A DNA stretch of 64,000 nucleotides, from NCBI RefSeq assembly GCF_020532725.1, contig NZ_JAJAVC010000003.1, forward strand, positions 124,001 to 188,000, read 5' to 3'. Shown piece after piece: positions 46,346-55,586 of the stretch (its first letter is position 1; each line of letters starts with the position of its first letter). The DNA comes from Methylobacillus arboreus. GTDB taxonomy: Bacteria > Pseudomonadota > Gammaproteobacteria > Burkholderiales > Methylophilaceae. The notes below the pieces were generated by a model. That model searched no databases. It saw only the letters and a list, made by a program, of their open reading frames with translations, and had not been told where the DNA came from. The translations under genes were made by a program, and so were the position numbers.

Positions 46346-46372
46346 TGAACGGCATAAAAACCGTAAACTTTA
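46346..46372 (-). promoter_or_regulatory. Sigma-28 (FliA) promoter of flgKL
   Basis: On the minus strand TAAAGTTT (perfect -35), an 11-nt spacer, then GCCGTTCA (GCCG of GCCGATAA kept). It ends 32 nt before the flgK ATG and starts 6 nt from the repeat element at 46379. Confidence 0.8.
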
Positions 46373-46378
46373 CTTCAA

Positions 46379-46490
46379 GAGCCGCTAACAAAATTCTTCA
46401 GGCGTTGTTGCTCTGCCTTGTCGTACTACTTGTACTGCCTGCGGCAGAGCGCCTAGACAGAATCGCTTTGCTGAATTCTGTTAGCAGCTC
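46379..46490. repeat. 112-bp palindromic ERIC/MITE-like intergenic repeat (family 2)
   Basis: Outer inverted repeat 46379-46396 (GAGCCGCTAACAAAATTC) with 46473-46490 (GAATTCTGTTAGCAGCTC), two mismatches. Inner arms contain GCTCTGCC (46410-46417) and GGCAGAGC (46443-46450) around a GTAC-rich centre. It fills the space between flgJ and the flgKL promoter; its right end supplies the last base of the flgJ TAG stop. In RNA it would form a long stem and may act as a terminator or stabiliser for the flgB-J message. Confidence 0.8.
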
Positions 46491-47365
46491 TAAGCGGTGC
46501 CAATGCTTTCAATGACCCGCCGCAGCTTGCTGGCGTAATTGGGGTCGGTGGCATAGCCCGCATCCTGCATCGCTTGCGCATAGCCAGCCGCGCTGCCTGT
46601 GCTGCCCAGCACGTTTTCATAGCGCGGGTTGTTTTGCATGAGGCTGGCAAAATCGCGGAAGGAGTCGGCATACGAGTCATAGGCACGGAATTTCTCGATG
46701 CGCTTTTGCGGCACGCCGTTGATATATTCCGTGGTCAGCGCTTCCACTGTCTTGCCTTTCCAGTTAGGGCCTGCCTTGATGCCGAACAGGTTATTGCTGG
46801 CAGTGCCGTCCGTGCCTGTAATCTGGCGCTTGCCCCAGCCAGTCTCCAATGCGGCTTGCCCGAGCATCAGGTGGGCGGGGATGCCGCTGTCCTGGCTGGC
46901 AGCCTCCGCGTGCCTGCTCATTTGCTGAACGAATTCACGCGCATTTTGCGGCACTGATGTGCTGCTGGCGCTGCTAAATGCCGGATTGATGTTTGACGGC
47001 ATTGTCCTTGGCGTGGCCGCCAGTGAGTCTAAGGCCTCAGGCGGCACGCTGGTAAGGCTTCCCTGCAACTGGCGTGCCAGCATGTCTGCCAGGCCTGTGC
47101 CCCGGTTGGCAATCTGCTGGCTGAGCTGCTGATCCAGCATGGAAATGAAAGTGCGGCTTTGTTCACTATCGAACATGCCTTCCTTGGGGGTCGCGTCACG
47201 CATGCTTTTCAGCATCATATTGACCATCAAGGCTTCAAACTGGACTGCCGCGGCTTTGATGGATTCCGGGCTATTGTCGCGCGTGGCGTATTTCAGGTTG
47301 TTCAGGCTATTGGCATCGGCAGCAACTTGGCTGTTGACGTCAGTGCTGAAGTTGTAAGCGGCCAT
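46490..47365 (-). CDS. flgJ: FlgJ, rod assembly protein and peptidoglycan hydrolase
   Basis: 291 aa, bifunctional. The N-terminal half (about 30-120) is the rod-capping domain (AVQFEALMVNMMLKSMRDAT, SRTFISMLDQQLSQQIANRG). The C-terminal half (130-291) is a glucosaminidase-type muramidase with catalytic E174 in QAALETGWGKRQI and NNLFGIKAGPNWKG. It cuts peptidoglycan so that the rod can pass. Last gene of the flgB operon. Confidence 0.95.
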   Translation of the reverse strand: MAAYNFSTDVNSQVAADANSLNNLKYATRDNSPESIKAAAVQFEALMVNMMLKSMRDATPKEGMFDSEQSRTFISMLDQQLSQQIANRGTGLADMLARQLQGSLTSVPPEALDSLAATPRTMPSNINPAFSSASSTSVPQNAREFVQQMSRHAEAASQDSGIPAHLMLGQAALETGWGKRQITGTDGTASNNLFGIKAGPNWKGKTVEALTTEYINGVPQKRIEKFRAYDSYADSFRDFASLMQNNPRYENVLGSTGSAAGYAQAMQDAGYATDPNYASKLRRVIESIGTA

Positions 47366-47377
47366 GATTGGTGCGCC

Positions 47378-48484
47378 CTAGATGATTTCCAGGTCAGCGC
47401 GCAAAGAGCCAGCGGCTTTCATGGCTTGCAGTATCGCGAGCAGGTCTTGCGGTGTGGCGCCGATGGCGTTCAATGCCTTGACGACATCCGCCAGCGAGGT
47501 GCCCTTGTCCAACTTGATGACCTGGCCCGGCTCCTTGTTGATTTCAACCTGCGAAACCTGGGTCGCCACGGTCTGCCCGCCAGAGAACGGGCCTGGCTGG
47601 CTGATGGCAGGCGCGGTATTGATGACCACGGAGAGGTTGCCGTGCGAGATCGCGCAGTCATCCAGCGTTACGGCCTGGTTCATGACAACAGAGCCGGTGC
47701 GTGCATTGAGAATGACCTTGGCCGGGCCTTGCGATGGCTTGACGTCCAGGTTTTCCAGATTGCCGATGAAGGCGATGCGGTTGGTGTCCATGGGCGGCTG
47801 CACCTGGATGACACGTCCGTCCAGTGCAGTTGCCGTGCCATTGCCGAAGCGCTTGTTGATGGCATCGACCACCATGCTGGCAGTGGAAAAATCGGCTTCC
47901 TTGAGTTCCAGCTTGACGGTGTTGGTTTCTGTGAGTTGGCTGGGTACGGCGCGTTCCACGATGGCACCGGCCGAGATGCGTCCTGCGCCAAGGTGGTTGA
48001 TCTGCGTGCTGGTGCCGCTGGCGCCGGCACCCGCGCCGCCAATGACCAGGTTGCCCTGGGCCATGGCATATACCTGGTTGTCTGCGCCCTTGAGTGCAGT
48101 CATGAGCAGGGTGCCGCCGCGCAGGCTGCGTGCATTACCCATGGAGGACACGGTCACATCCATGTTCTGTCCAGGCTGGGCAAACGGCGGCAGGTTGCCG
48201 GTGACCATGACGGCAGCGACGTTGCGCAATTGCAGGTTGGTACCCGCGGGCAGGTTGATGCCCATCTGCTGCATCATGCTGATAATGCTTTGCACCGTGA
48301 ACGGGGTTTGCGTGGTCTGGTCGCCTGTACCATCCAGGCCGACCACCAGGCCATAGCCGATCAATTGGTTGGAGCGCACGCCCTGGATGTTGGTCAGGTC
48401 CTTGATGCGCTCTGCATCGGCTGGAAGGGCAAGCAATAGTGCAGCCAGTGCGGAGATCAGGGCAAGCGGGCGTGTGAGTGTCAT
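47378..48484 (-). CDS. flgI: Flagellar P-ring protein
   Basis: 368 aa. Start 48484 gives signal peptide MTLTRPLALISALAALLLAL (cleavage near ADA) and an AAGG site. Signatures: RIKDLTNIQGVRSNQLIGYG, VGLDGTGDQT, TSLADVVKALNAIGATPQDL. Periplasmic ring around the rod. Confidence 0.96.
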   Translation of the reverse strand: MTLTRPLALISALAALLLALPADAERIKDLTNIQGVRSNQLIGYGLVVGLDGTGDQTTQTPFTVQSIISMMQQMGINLPAGTNLQLRNVAAVMVTGNLPPFAQPGQNMDVTVSSMGNARSLRGGTLLMTALKGADNQVYAMAQGNLVIGGAGAGASGTSTQINHLGAGRISAGAIVERAVPSQLTETNTVKLELKEADFSTASMVVDAINKRFGNGTATALDGRVIQVQPPMDTNRIAFIGNLENLDVKPSQGPAKVILNARTGSVVMNQAVTLDDCAISHGNLSVVINTAPAISQPGPFSGGQTVATQVSQVEINKEPGQVIKLDKGTSLADVVKALNAIGATPQDLLAILQAMKAAGSLRADLEII

Positions 48485-48494
48485 GATGTCAACC

Positions 48495-49163
48495 TTACAA
48501 GGGCACAAAGCTCAGGAAAAAGCGGGTCAGGATGGACATGACCTGGGCAGTATCCATATTGCTGTTGGTGCGGTATTCAATGCGTGCATCGGCAACCCGG
48601 CTTGAGGCGACGCTATTGCCTGCAGCCACATACATCGGGTCCACCACGCCGGAGAAGCGCACGAACTCGGTGCCGCGGTCGAACGCCACCTGTTTCTCAC
48701 CACTGACGACTAAGTGTCCATTGGGCAATACTTCCGTCACAGTGGCGCTGATGGTGCCGGTGAAGACATTGCGTGAGTTGGAAGCGGCAGCGTCATCATA
48801 GGAGTTGTCCGAGGCGGCATTGAAACTTGCCTTGGGCACATTGTGGCCGAACAGGCCGGTGATGCCGGCATTGACGGCTCCGGACTTGCTGGCAGAGTTG
48901 GTGCCCGACTTGGTGGCAGAGGTATTTTCGGTGATGTTGATGACGATGGTGTCGCCGACCAAGCGTGCGCGCTTGTCTTCAAGCAGCGGGCGATAGGTTG
49001 CGGGATTGTAGATGCCGCCGCTGTTGTAGACTGCCTGGCTGGGCACTGCCGGACGTGCGGTATTAGGTGCCTGGGTGATGGTCTTGGGCGTCACGGCGCA
49101 GCCGCCGCACAGCAGCAACAGGCCTAATATCAGCCATGGTCTTGAATGAATAAGCGATTGCAT
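48495..49163 (-). CDS. flgH: Flagellar L-ring lipoprotein
   Basis: 222 aa from ATG 49163, which has AAGGA upstream. Lipoprotein signal LILGLLLLCGGC with the modified Cys near residue 22; the lipobox is unusual (CGGC). Family motifs: LVGDTIVINITENTSATKSG, SVASSRVADARIEYR and the C-terminal SILTRFFLSFVPL. Outer-membrane ring. Confidence 0.95.
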   Translation of the reverse strand: MQSLIHSRPWLILGLLLLCGGCAVTPKTITQAPNTARPAVPSQAVYNSGGIYNPATYRPLLEDKRARLVGDTIVINITENTSATKSGTNSASKSGAVNAGITGLFGHNVPKASFNAASDNSYDDAAASNSRNVFTGTISATVTEVLPNGHLVVSGEKQVAFDRGTEFVRFSGVVDPMYVAAGNSVASSRVADARIEYRTNSNMDTAQVMSILTRFFLSFVPL

Positions 49164-49197
49164 ATGTTGTCCTTTGCCACCCATGTTCATGCTAGGT

Positions 49198-49980
49198 TTA
49201 CAGTTGCGACAAGCGCTGCAACATCTGGTCCGAGGTGGAAATCGCCTTGCTGTTGATTTCGTAGGCGCGCTGGGTCTGGATCATGCTGACCAGTTCCTCC
49301 GCCACATTGACGTTGGAGGTTTCCACATATTGATGAATCAGCAGGCCGGTGCCGTTCATGCCTGGTTGGTTGATATTGGCGGCACCAGACGCTGCGGTTT
49401 CTACATACAAATTTTCACCGCGCGACTGTAGCCCGGCTGGATTGATGAAGGTCGCCAGCTGGAAAGTGCCGACCTGCACCGCGTTCGGGCTGTCAGGCAA
49501 TACCACGGAGACTGTGCCGTCACGGCCCACAGTGATGCTTTGCGCATTGGGTGGAATGATAATCGCCGGCTGGACTGTAAAGCCGCTGGCCGTGACCAGT
49601 TGCCCCTGGTTATCCAGCTGGAACGCGCCATCGCGCGTGTAGGCTGTGTTGCCATCGGGCAGCAGCACCTGGAAAAAGCCATCGCCACTGATGGCGACAT
49701 CCTTGGAATTGCCGGTTTGCTGCAGGTTGCCTTGGATATGGATGCGTTCAGTCGCAACCGGGCGCACACCGGTACCTAGTTGCAGGCCGGAAGGCAATTG
49801 CGTTTGCTGGGAGGATTGCGCGCCCGGCTGGCGGATGTTCTGGTAGAGCAGGTCCTCGAATACGGCGCGGGTTTTCTTGAAACCGTTGGTGCTGACGTTG
49901 GCGAGATTGTTGGCAATCACGTCCATCTGCATCTGTTGGGCATCAAGGCCGGTCTTGGCGATCCATAGCGAACGTATCAT
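49198..49980 (-). CDS. flgG: Distal rod protein FlgG
   Basis: 260 aa, the usual length. [40 protein letters not shown] and the C-terminal [20 protein letters not shown] (with MLQRL) are diagnostic. Drive-shaft component exported without a signal peptide. Confidence 0.97.
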   Translation of the reverse strand: MIRSLWIAKTGLDAQQMQMDVIANNLANVSTNGFKKTRAVFEDLLYQNIRQPGAQSSQQTQLPSGLQLGTGVRPVATERIHIQGNLQQTGNSKDVAISGDGFFQVLLPDGNTAYTRDGAFQLDNQGQLVTASGFTVQPAIIIPPNAQSITVGRDGTVSVVLPDSPNAVQVGTFQLATFINPAGLQSRGENLYVETAASGAANINQPGMNGTGLLIHQYVETSNVNVAEELVSMIQTQRAYEINSKAISTSDQMLQRLSQL

Positions 49981-50055
49981 GGTCTGCTCCTTTGCAATGG
50001 CAGCGTCATGCTGCCGAAATCCTAGAAATTAACTTCTATGCTACTCCAGCCATGA

Positions 50056-50796
50056 TTAACTCATACTGAAGATCTGACCGGCTTTTGTGGCGTTATTCTC
50101 GGCATTCTGTATGAGCTTGCTTTGCAGGTCGAACTGGCGGGCGAGGGTAATCATGTTGACCATTTCCTCCACCACGTTGACGTTGCTGCCTTCCAGCGCG
50201 CCGCTGGCAACGGTGACGGCGGCATCTGCCCCCAGTGGCTGGCGGTTTTTTGTTTCAAACAGGCCATCCGTGCCACGCACCAGGTCGGCATCATTGGGGT
50301 TGACCAGCTTGAGGCGGCCTATCATGTTGGTGAAAAGCGGGACTACATTGGTGGCAACTGCTGAAACCGTGCCGTCGTTGGCAATAGCCACCTTGGCTTC
50401 GGGCGGGATGGTGATCGGGCCGGCATCACCGACAACCGTCAGCCCATCCTGGGTTTGCAGGACGCCGTTCTCATTGAGCTTGAAATTGCCGTTGCGGGTA
50501 TAGGCTTCGGTGCCATCGGGCCGTTGCACGGCAAACCAGCCGCGGTCACGGATGGCCACATCCAGCTCGCGGCCGGTATTGTTGATTACGCCGCTGTTGA
50601 AATTGGTGCCTACTGTGGCATCGACGACGAACGCGCGCGTAGGCAGGCCATCGCTCAATACCGGAACCGCACGGAAGCTGTCTATTTGCGAACGGAATCC
50701 GGTGGTCGTGGAGTTCGCCAGGTTGTTGGCCGTGGTCGATTGCTGCTCCATGATGTGTTTCAGGCCGGTCATTGCGGTATAGATCAAGCGGTCCAT
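50056..50796 (-). CDS. flgF: Proximal rod protein FlgF
   Basis: 246 aa. MDRLIYTAMTGLKHIMEQQ, TTANNLANSTTTGFRSQIDS, and C-terminal MVNMITLARQFDLQSKLIQN. Lies between flgE and flgG as usual. Confidence 0.97.
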   Translation of the reverse strand: MDRLIYTAMTGLKHIMEQQSTTANNLANSTTTGFRSQIDSFRAVPVLSDGLPTRAFVVDATVGTNFNSGVINNTGRELDVAIRDRGWFAVQRPDGTEAYTRNGNFKLNENGVLQTQDGLTVVGDAGPITIPPEAKVAIANDGTVSAVATNVVPLFTNMIGRLKLVNPNDADLVRGTDGLFETKNRQPLGADAAVTVASGALEGSNVNVVEEMVNMITLARQFDLQSKLIQNAENNATKAGQIFSMS

Positions 50797-50833
50797 GGCG
50801 GTTCCTTTCCTTTACTGATGCTCAGGTGATCAA

Positions 50834-52042
50834 TTAACGCAGGTTGACCAGGGTCTGCATGATCTGGTCTTCCGTCTTGATGGTTTGCGCATTGGCCTGG
50901 TAGACGCGTTGTGCGGTAATCATGTTGACCAGCTCCGCTGTGAGGTCCACGTTGGACTCTTCCAGGCGGTAGGACTGCAATACGCCGAGGCCGCCGGAAT
51001 TTGCCACGCCGACAATAGGAGGCCCGGATTCTGAAGTCTCCGCCCAGAGGTTATCGCCCAGTGGTTGCAAGCCATTGAGGTTGCGGAAGTTGGCTAGTGC
51101 TACCTGGCCCAATACTGAACTCTGGCCGTTGGAATAACGGCCCAGGATGGAGCCATCGGCGCCTACGCTGAAGCTGGAAAGCCTGCCTGCACCATAGCCA
51201 TCCTGGCCCAGGTCGCTCTCACTGAAGGAGTTTGCAAACTGCGTGCTGCCTGTGATATCCAGCGTGATTGCTAGATCTTCTGCGCCATTGGTGAGTGTTG
51301 CGTTGATCGCTGGTGGGGAAATCGTCTGTGCAATACCGCCTTCAGAAAAGACGATGCTGCCACCAGGGGCGGTTGTGACAAGGTTGCCATCCACGCTTGC
51401 CATGATGTTCCATTCATTGGCAGCGGTTTTGATGTAGTAAAGCTGGACACTATGGGAGTTGCCTTGAGAATCGTAAACCTCAATCGGGGTAGAGTGGCTA
51501 TAGCTGGTAGGGTCATTGATATCGAAATCAGCGATATCCAATACGCTAGCCCTGGAGTCGAGGTTGAGTGGCCCGGTAATCGAGGTAGTTGTTCGAGGTG
51601 CAAGGTCGGAGGCGTCGATCTGTAGCTCAGTGAGCGCGCCAGTCTGCACGACGCCGTTGACGACGGCATACCCGGTGAGGCGCTGGCCCGAGGCATTTTG
51701 TATATAGCCCTCTTTGCTAAGCTGGAACTGGCCGTTGCGGGTGTAACTGATCGTGCCGTTGTCGCTCATGCGGAAAAAGCCATTGCCGTTGATCGCGACA
51801 TCCAACGGGTTGGTGGAGTTCGAGATATTGCCTTGGGTAAACTGCTGCGTGACTGCGGCGATCTTGGTGCCAATGCCGATCTTGGAAGCGCTGCCGCCGC
51901 CGAGCGAGTTTGCGTAGACATCGGCAAACTCGGCACGCGACTGCTTGTAGCCTACGGTGCTGGCATTGGCGACGTTGTTGCCTATTACCTCGATTGTTTT
52001 GGAAGCGGCGTTAAGGCCGCTCAAACCCTGCTGGAAAGCCAT
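50834..52042 (-). CDS. flgE: Flagellar hook protein FlgE
   Basis: 402 aa, typical. AFQQGLSGLNAASKTIEVIG, NNVANASTVGYKQSRAEFAD, and C-terminal LVNMITAQRVYQANAQTIKT. The middle domains show GFFRMSDNGTISYTRNGQFQ. Hook subunit, length controlled by FliK. Confidence 0.97.
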   Translation of the reverse strand: MAFQQGLSGLNAASKTIEVIGNNVANASTVGYKQSRAEFADVYANSLGGGSASKIGIGTKIAAVTQQFTQGNISNSTNPLDVAINGNGFFRMSDNGTISYTRNGQFQLSKEGYIQNASGQRLTGYAVVNGVVQTGALTELQIDASDLAPRTTTSITGPLNLDSRASVLDIADFDINDPTSYSHSTPIEVYDSQGNSHSVQLYYIKTAANEWNIMASVDGNLVTTAPGGSIVFSEGGIAQTISPPAINATLTNGAEDLAITLDITGSTQFANSFSESDLGQDGYGAGRLSSFSVGADGSILGRYSNGQSSVLGQVALANFRNLNGLQPLGDNLWAETSESGPPIVGVANSGGLGVLQSYRLEESNVDLTAELVNMITAQRVYQANAQTIKTEDQIMQTLVNLR

Positions 52043-52077
52043 GTTGTTCTCCTGGTAAAAATACGCCTGGGTTGCCG

Positions 52078-52764
52078 TTAGAAAATCTGCTTGATCTGGT
52101 CGGTGGTAATTGCCGCCAGGTTGCTTAGGTTGAGCTTGACGCCATCCGCGCCGGTGGAAACACTCATGACTTGTTCATAACTCAATGTCGTGGAAGTCAC
52201 CGTGGTATTGGCAGTGGTAGCGGTGGCCTCGATGGTGTAGCGGCCGTTGTCAAGCTTGGTGCCGTCATCGCTGTAGCCGTTCCAGCTCAGTTGCGTGATG
52301 CCGGCGGGTTGGTTGGCGACCGTGATGGTTTTGACGACTGCGCCCGATGCATCCTTGATGTTGACCTTGAGGCTGTCCGCGCCTATTGGTAGCTCGACGC
52401 CGAAATAAGCTTCCGATTCGCCTTCAACCTCGCTTGCCGCAAGATAGGTACTATTGCCTTCTACCAATACCGCGTGGCCGATCAGGCTTGAGGACTGCAA
52501 CGCTTGAGTGGCCTGCATGCTGCTGATGAAGGTCGCAAGCGAGGCATTCATTTTTTCTATACCGGTCACCGTGGAAAGCTGGGCCATCTGGCTGGTCACC
52601 TCGGCATTGTCCATGGGGTTGAGCGGGTCCTGGTTCTTCATCTGGGCGATCAGCAGCGTCATGAAGCGGTCCTGTACCTCGGAAATGCTGCCTGTGGACG
52701 TGCTGGAACTGGTACTGTTCATGGTATTGAACAGCGTGTCGGAAATGCCTGAGGTGCTAGCCAT
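52078..52764 (-). CDS. flgD: Hook-capping protein FlgD
   Basis: 228 aa. N-terminal FMTLLIAQMKNQDPLNPMDN and EVTSQMAQLSTVTGIEKMN are diagnostic; the C-terminal half carries the FlgD Ig/Tudor-like fold (GITQLSWNGYSDDGTKLDNG). Confidence 0.96.
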   Translation of the reverse strand: MASTSGISDTLFNTMNSTSSSTSTGSISEVQDRFMTLLIAQMKNQDPLNPMDNAEVTSQMAQLSTVTGIEKMNASLATFISSMQATQALQSSSLIGHAVLVEGNSTYLAASEVEGESEAYFGVELPIGADSLKVNIKDASGAVVKTITVANQPAGITQLSWNGYSDDGTKLDNGRYTIEATATTANTTVTSTTLSYEQVMSVSTGADGVKLNLSNLAAITTDQIKQIF

Positions 52765-52794
52765 GGTATTTACTCGCTTTCAGGGTTATTGAGG

Positions 52795-53202
52795 TTATTG
52801 GCCAATGGTCAGGGTTTTCAGCAGCATCGATTTGGCTGCGTTCATGGTTTCAACATTGTTCTGGTAAGACCTGGAGGCAGAAATCATGTTGACCATTTCC
52901 TCGGTGACATTGACGTTGGGCATGGCGACATAGCCATTCTCGTCTGCCAGCGGGTGCTTGGGGTCATACTTGAGTTGCGGCGGCGCCTGGTCTTCCATGA
53001 CCTGCTGCACCTTGACGCCTTGAGCATCACCATTGGCATTCACTGGCACGGCGGAAAACACAATATGTTTTGTGCGGTACGGCTGGTCGTTGGAGCTGGT
53101 GACGCTATCGGCATTGGCCAGGTTGCTTGCCACGACGTTCAGGCGTTGCCCCTGGGCGCTCATGGCCGACCCGGAAATATTGAATACGTTAAAAAGCGAC
53201 AT
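52795..53202 (-). CDS. flgC: Proximal rod protein FlgC
   Basis: 135 aa. [35 protein letters not shown], and C-terminal [20 protein letters not shown]. Complete. Confidence 0.97.
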   Translation of the reverse strand: MSLFNVFNISGSAMSAQGQRLNVVASNLANADSVTSSNDQPYRTKHIVFSAVPVNANGDAQGVKVQQVMEDQAPPQLKYDPKHPLADENGYVAMPNVNVTEEMVNMISASRSYQNNVETMNAAKSMLLKTLTIGQ

Positions 53203-53238
53203 GGATGTCTCCTTTCAGGATATGGTAGGCGGACATGC

Positions 53239-53634
53239 TCATTGGCCTTGCACCGCTGCCAGCATCTTCCTGATCTGGCCGCTGATCAGGGTCACGCTGG
53301 CTTCGTAACGCAATGCGTTATCGGCAAACTGGGTACGTTCTACATCCATGTCCACAGTATTGCCGTCAACACTTCCCTGGATAATGGAGCGGAACAGAAC
53401 GCCATTCTGATGGCCGGCTGTAGCCGGGATATGGCTAGCGTCGGTGGTGGCGGCTTTTAGTCCGCCTGATGCACCCGCAAGCGCCTGCTTGAAGGTTTCG
53501 GTGAAGTTGATGTCGCGTGCCTTGTAGCCCGGTGTATCGGCATTGGCGATGTTTGCGGCCAATAGCTCCTGGCGCTGCCCGCGCACGCGTAGCGCGGTTT
53601 CATGAAAATTGAGTGTGGCATCCAGCTTGTTCAT
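53239..53634 (-). CDS. flgB: Proximal rod protein FlgB
   Basis: 131 aa from ATG 53634, preceded by AAAGGAGG. LDATLNFHETALRVRGQRQE, LLAANIANADTPGYKARDIN, and C-terminal RTQFADNALRYEASVTLISG. First gene of the flgB-J operon, divergent from flgA; the 221 bp between should carry both class II promoters. Confidence 0.96.
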   Translation of the reverse strand: MNKLDATLNFHETALRVRGQRQELLAANIANADTPGYKARDINFTETFKQALAGASGGLKAATTDASHIPATAGHQNGVLFRSIIQGSVDGNTVDMDVERTQFADNALRYEASVTLISGQIRKMLAAVQGQ

Positions 53635-53855
53635 CGTACAACCTCCTTTGCTAACGGCGGCGGTCAAGAAATGCTTGCGACTGCCGTTATTTCAGATGAT
53701 TGCGAGTCTAGAACCTGTCTTGCAAATTCCATTGTGCGAACAAAAGGGGATTTTTCCCTTTGTTCCTGGTTTTTGCATTGGTGAAACTGAGCCAAAATGC
53801 ACCGTGATTCTTAATCCCAGGCCATCCGGCAGGGACGGCGACAAGGAGGTGTGCA

Positions 53856-54563
53856 ATGAGGCAAGTATATAACAGTGGGCGTATTGTGGCCTTATTGTTT
53901 GCCTGTCTTTGTGCCACGCCAGCAGCTGCCAGCAGTAGCCATCAGGATCTGACACAATTGCGCCAGCAGGTTGAAAAATTCTTGCTGAGCCAGAGTACAG
54001 GGCATCCGGGCAAGGTTTTGGTGTCGGCTGTGGCGGTGGATGCGCGCCTCAAGCTAGCCAGTTGCGACAATTTGCAATTGTTTCTGCCCAATGGCAGCAG
54101 GATATGGGGGCGTACCAGCGTCGGCGTGCGCTGCAATGCTCCCCAGGTCTGGACAATTTATGTGCAGGCCAATGTACAGGTCATGGCTGACTACCTGATT
54201 GCGGCCGGGCCGTTGGCGCAGGGGCATATTATCACCGAACAGGATCTGGCCAAGAGCCAGGGTGACTTGGCTAAACTGCCCCCAGGCGTATTCACTGATG
54301 TCACTCAGGCCGTGGGCCGTGCTGTTTATGTGCCATTGAGCGCAGGCACGGTACTCCGCCAGGAAATGCTACGGGTACTGCCGGTGGTGCAACAAGGCCA
54401 GAAAGTGGTACTTAACACGATAGGTAATGGGTTTAGGGTGTCGGCCGAAGGCACGGCATTGAGCAATGCGGGTGAGGGGCAGCGTGTCAAGGTAAAAGTC
54501 ACCAATGGCCAGGTAGTGAGCGGGTTGGCACGCCATGGAGGGCTGATTGAGGTGATTTTCTAG
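53856..54563 (+). CDS. flgA: P-ring assembly chaperone FlgA
   Basis: 235-aa periplasmic protein. Signal peptide (GRIVALLFACLCATPAAAS), then an SAF-type domain (PLAQGHIITEQDLAKSQGDL) and a C-terminal beta domain (QGQKVVLNTIGNGFRVSAEG). AAGGAGGTG precedes the ATG. Divergent from flgB, the usual arrangement. Confidence 0.95.
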   Translation: MRQVYNSGRIVALLFACLCATPAAASSSHQDLTQLRQQVEKFLLSQSTGHPGKVLVSAVAVDARLKLASCDNLQLFLPNGSRIWGRTSVGVRCNAPQVWTIYVQANVQVMADYLIAAGPLAQGHIITEQDLAKSQGDLAKLPPGVFTDVTQAVGRAVYVPLSAGTVLRQEMLRVLPVVQQGQKVVLNTIGNGFRVSAEGTALSNAGEGQRVKVKVTNGQVVSGLARHGGLIEVIF

Positions 54564-54635
54564 CGTGGCGATGTAAGCCCGTAATTTAGAGCATGGATGG
54601 TATTGATTCGAGTGGAAAACTTTGGAATTTTTTAC

Positions 54636-54662
54636 TAAAGTTAACACAAATGCTGCCGATAA
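54636..54662 (+). promoter_or_regulatory. Sigma-28 (FliA) promoter of flgMN
   Basis: TAAAGTTA, 11-nt spacer, GCCGATAA: a full match at the -10 and 7 of 8 at the -35. It lies 56 nt before the flgM ATG. Confidence 0.92.
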
Positions 54663-54717
54663 GAGCAATATATCGGTATGTGTCCATGCCGTAGATGAAC
54701 GAGCTTAAGGATTTGCC

Positions 54718-55020
54718 ATGAAAATCGATGACGCACTTCAAAAAGCAGTTGCGCTTAACAATGACAAGACGGAAAACAAGCCAGCTCCGCGCGCAAGCGA
54801 AGCCAAAACCCCTGTTGCCGGTGAGAGTGTTACCCTGTCTCCATTGGCCTCGCAGCTGCAGTCAATAGAGGCTGCCGGCGCTAATGAGCAAGTGTATGAC
54901 GCGGAAAAAGTAAGCGCGATCAAGTCTGCCATTTCCAGTGGTCAATTCAGAGTAGATTCTGAAAAGGTTGCGGATGGCCTTATTAACACAGTAAGAGACC
55001 TGTTGACGGCCCCACGTTAA
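54718..55020 (+). CDS. flgM: Anti-sigma-28 factor FlgM
   Basis: 100 aa. Binds FliA until the hook is finished, then is exported. N-terminal half disordered and Lys/Ala-rich; C-terminal inhibitory helices (SVTLSPLASQLQSIEA, KVSAIKSAISSGQFRVDSEK, VADGLINTVRDLL) are clear. Confidence 0.94.
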   Translation: MKIDDALQKAVALNNDKTENKPAPRASEAKTPVAGESVTLSPLASQLQSIEAAGANEQVYDAEKVSAIKSAISSGQFRVDSEKVADGLINTVRDLLTAPR

Positions 55021-55038
55021 GGCTGCACAGGAGAAAAG

Positions 55039-55500
55039 GTGATCCTGACCATGACCACGGCTAGCTTTGAACGTGAAATTGCCTTGACTGACAACCTGCT
55101 GGAGCTTCTGAAGCGCGAGCAGACAAGTTTGGTAAAAGTAGATGTGGATGCCATGGAAGGATTGCTCAATGAGAAATCCCGCGTCTTGCAGGATCTCAAC
55201 AGTCATACCCAGGCCCGTTATCAGGCAGTGGCAGCTTTGGGTTTTGATGCCAATGAACGTGGACTCGCCGCCTGGCTGGCCGTTCAGGATGATGATATCA
55301 AGACTTCATGGAACCACTTCCAGGGGCTGATTGGGCAGGCGAAAGAGTTCAATCGCCTGAATGGCATGCTGATCAACAAGCATTTCAACCGCAACCAGCA
55401 AGTGCTGGATACCTTGGGACGTCCTCCTGCCTCAAGCCAGTTTTATGGCCCAAATGGCCAGGCCAGCGCGGGTTCCGGACTCTACAATACACAGGCGTAA
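55039..55500 (+). CDS. flgN: Flagellar export chaperone FlgN
   Basis: 153-aa helical chaperone for FlgK and FlgL. Typical segments: EIALTDNLLELLKREQTSLV, MEGLLNEKSRVLQDLNSHTQ, KEFNRLNGMLINKHFNRNQQ. GTG at 55039 is taken as start because AGGAGA is 5 nt upstream; ATG 55051 is possible. Tail after residue 135 is Ser/Gly-rich. Confidence 0.9.
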   Translation: MILTMTTASFEREIALTDNLLELLKREQTSLVKVDVDAMEGLLNEKSRVLQDLNSHTQARYQAVAALGFDANERGLAAWLAVQDDDIKTSWNHFQGLIGQAKEFNRLNGMLINKHFNRNQQVLDTLGRPPASSQFYGPNGQASAGSGLYNTQA

Positions 55501-55518
55501 CTAGCTGACAGACAGGCA

Positions 55519-55546
55519 CAAAAAGCCGGGAATTCCCGGCTTTTTT
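55519..55546. terminator. Bidirectional terminator between flgN and motD
   Basis: AAAAAGCCGGG AATT CCCGGCTTTTTT, a perfect palindrome with T runs on both strands. It closely resembles the terminator at 43408. Confidence 0.9.
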
Positions 55547-55586
55547 ATTGCTGAAAATTGTTGCGGATAAAGATCATAAAAAGGCT

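Noticed and set aside
47159-48439. Long open frame of 426 codons on the plus strand opposite flgJ/flgI
   Set aside because: It is antisense to two well-conserved genes, has no ribosome site or recognisable protein, and reflects third-position bias.
53740-53764. Imperfect palindrome between flgB and flgA (AAAAGGGG...CCCTTT)
   Set aside because: Imperfect and short, no T run for a terminator, and no match to a known operator that I can support.
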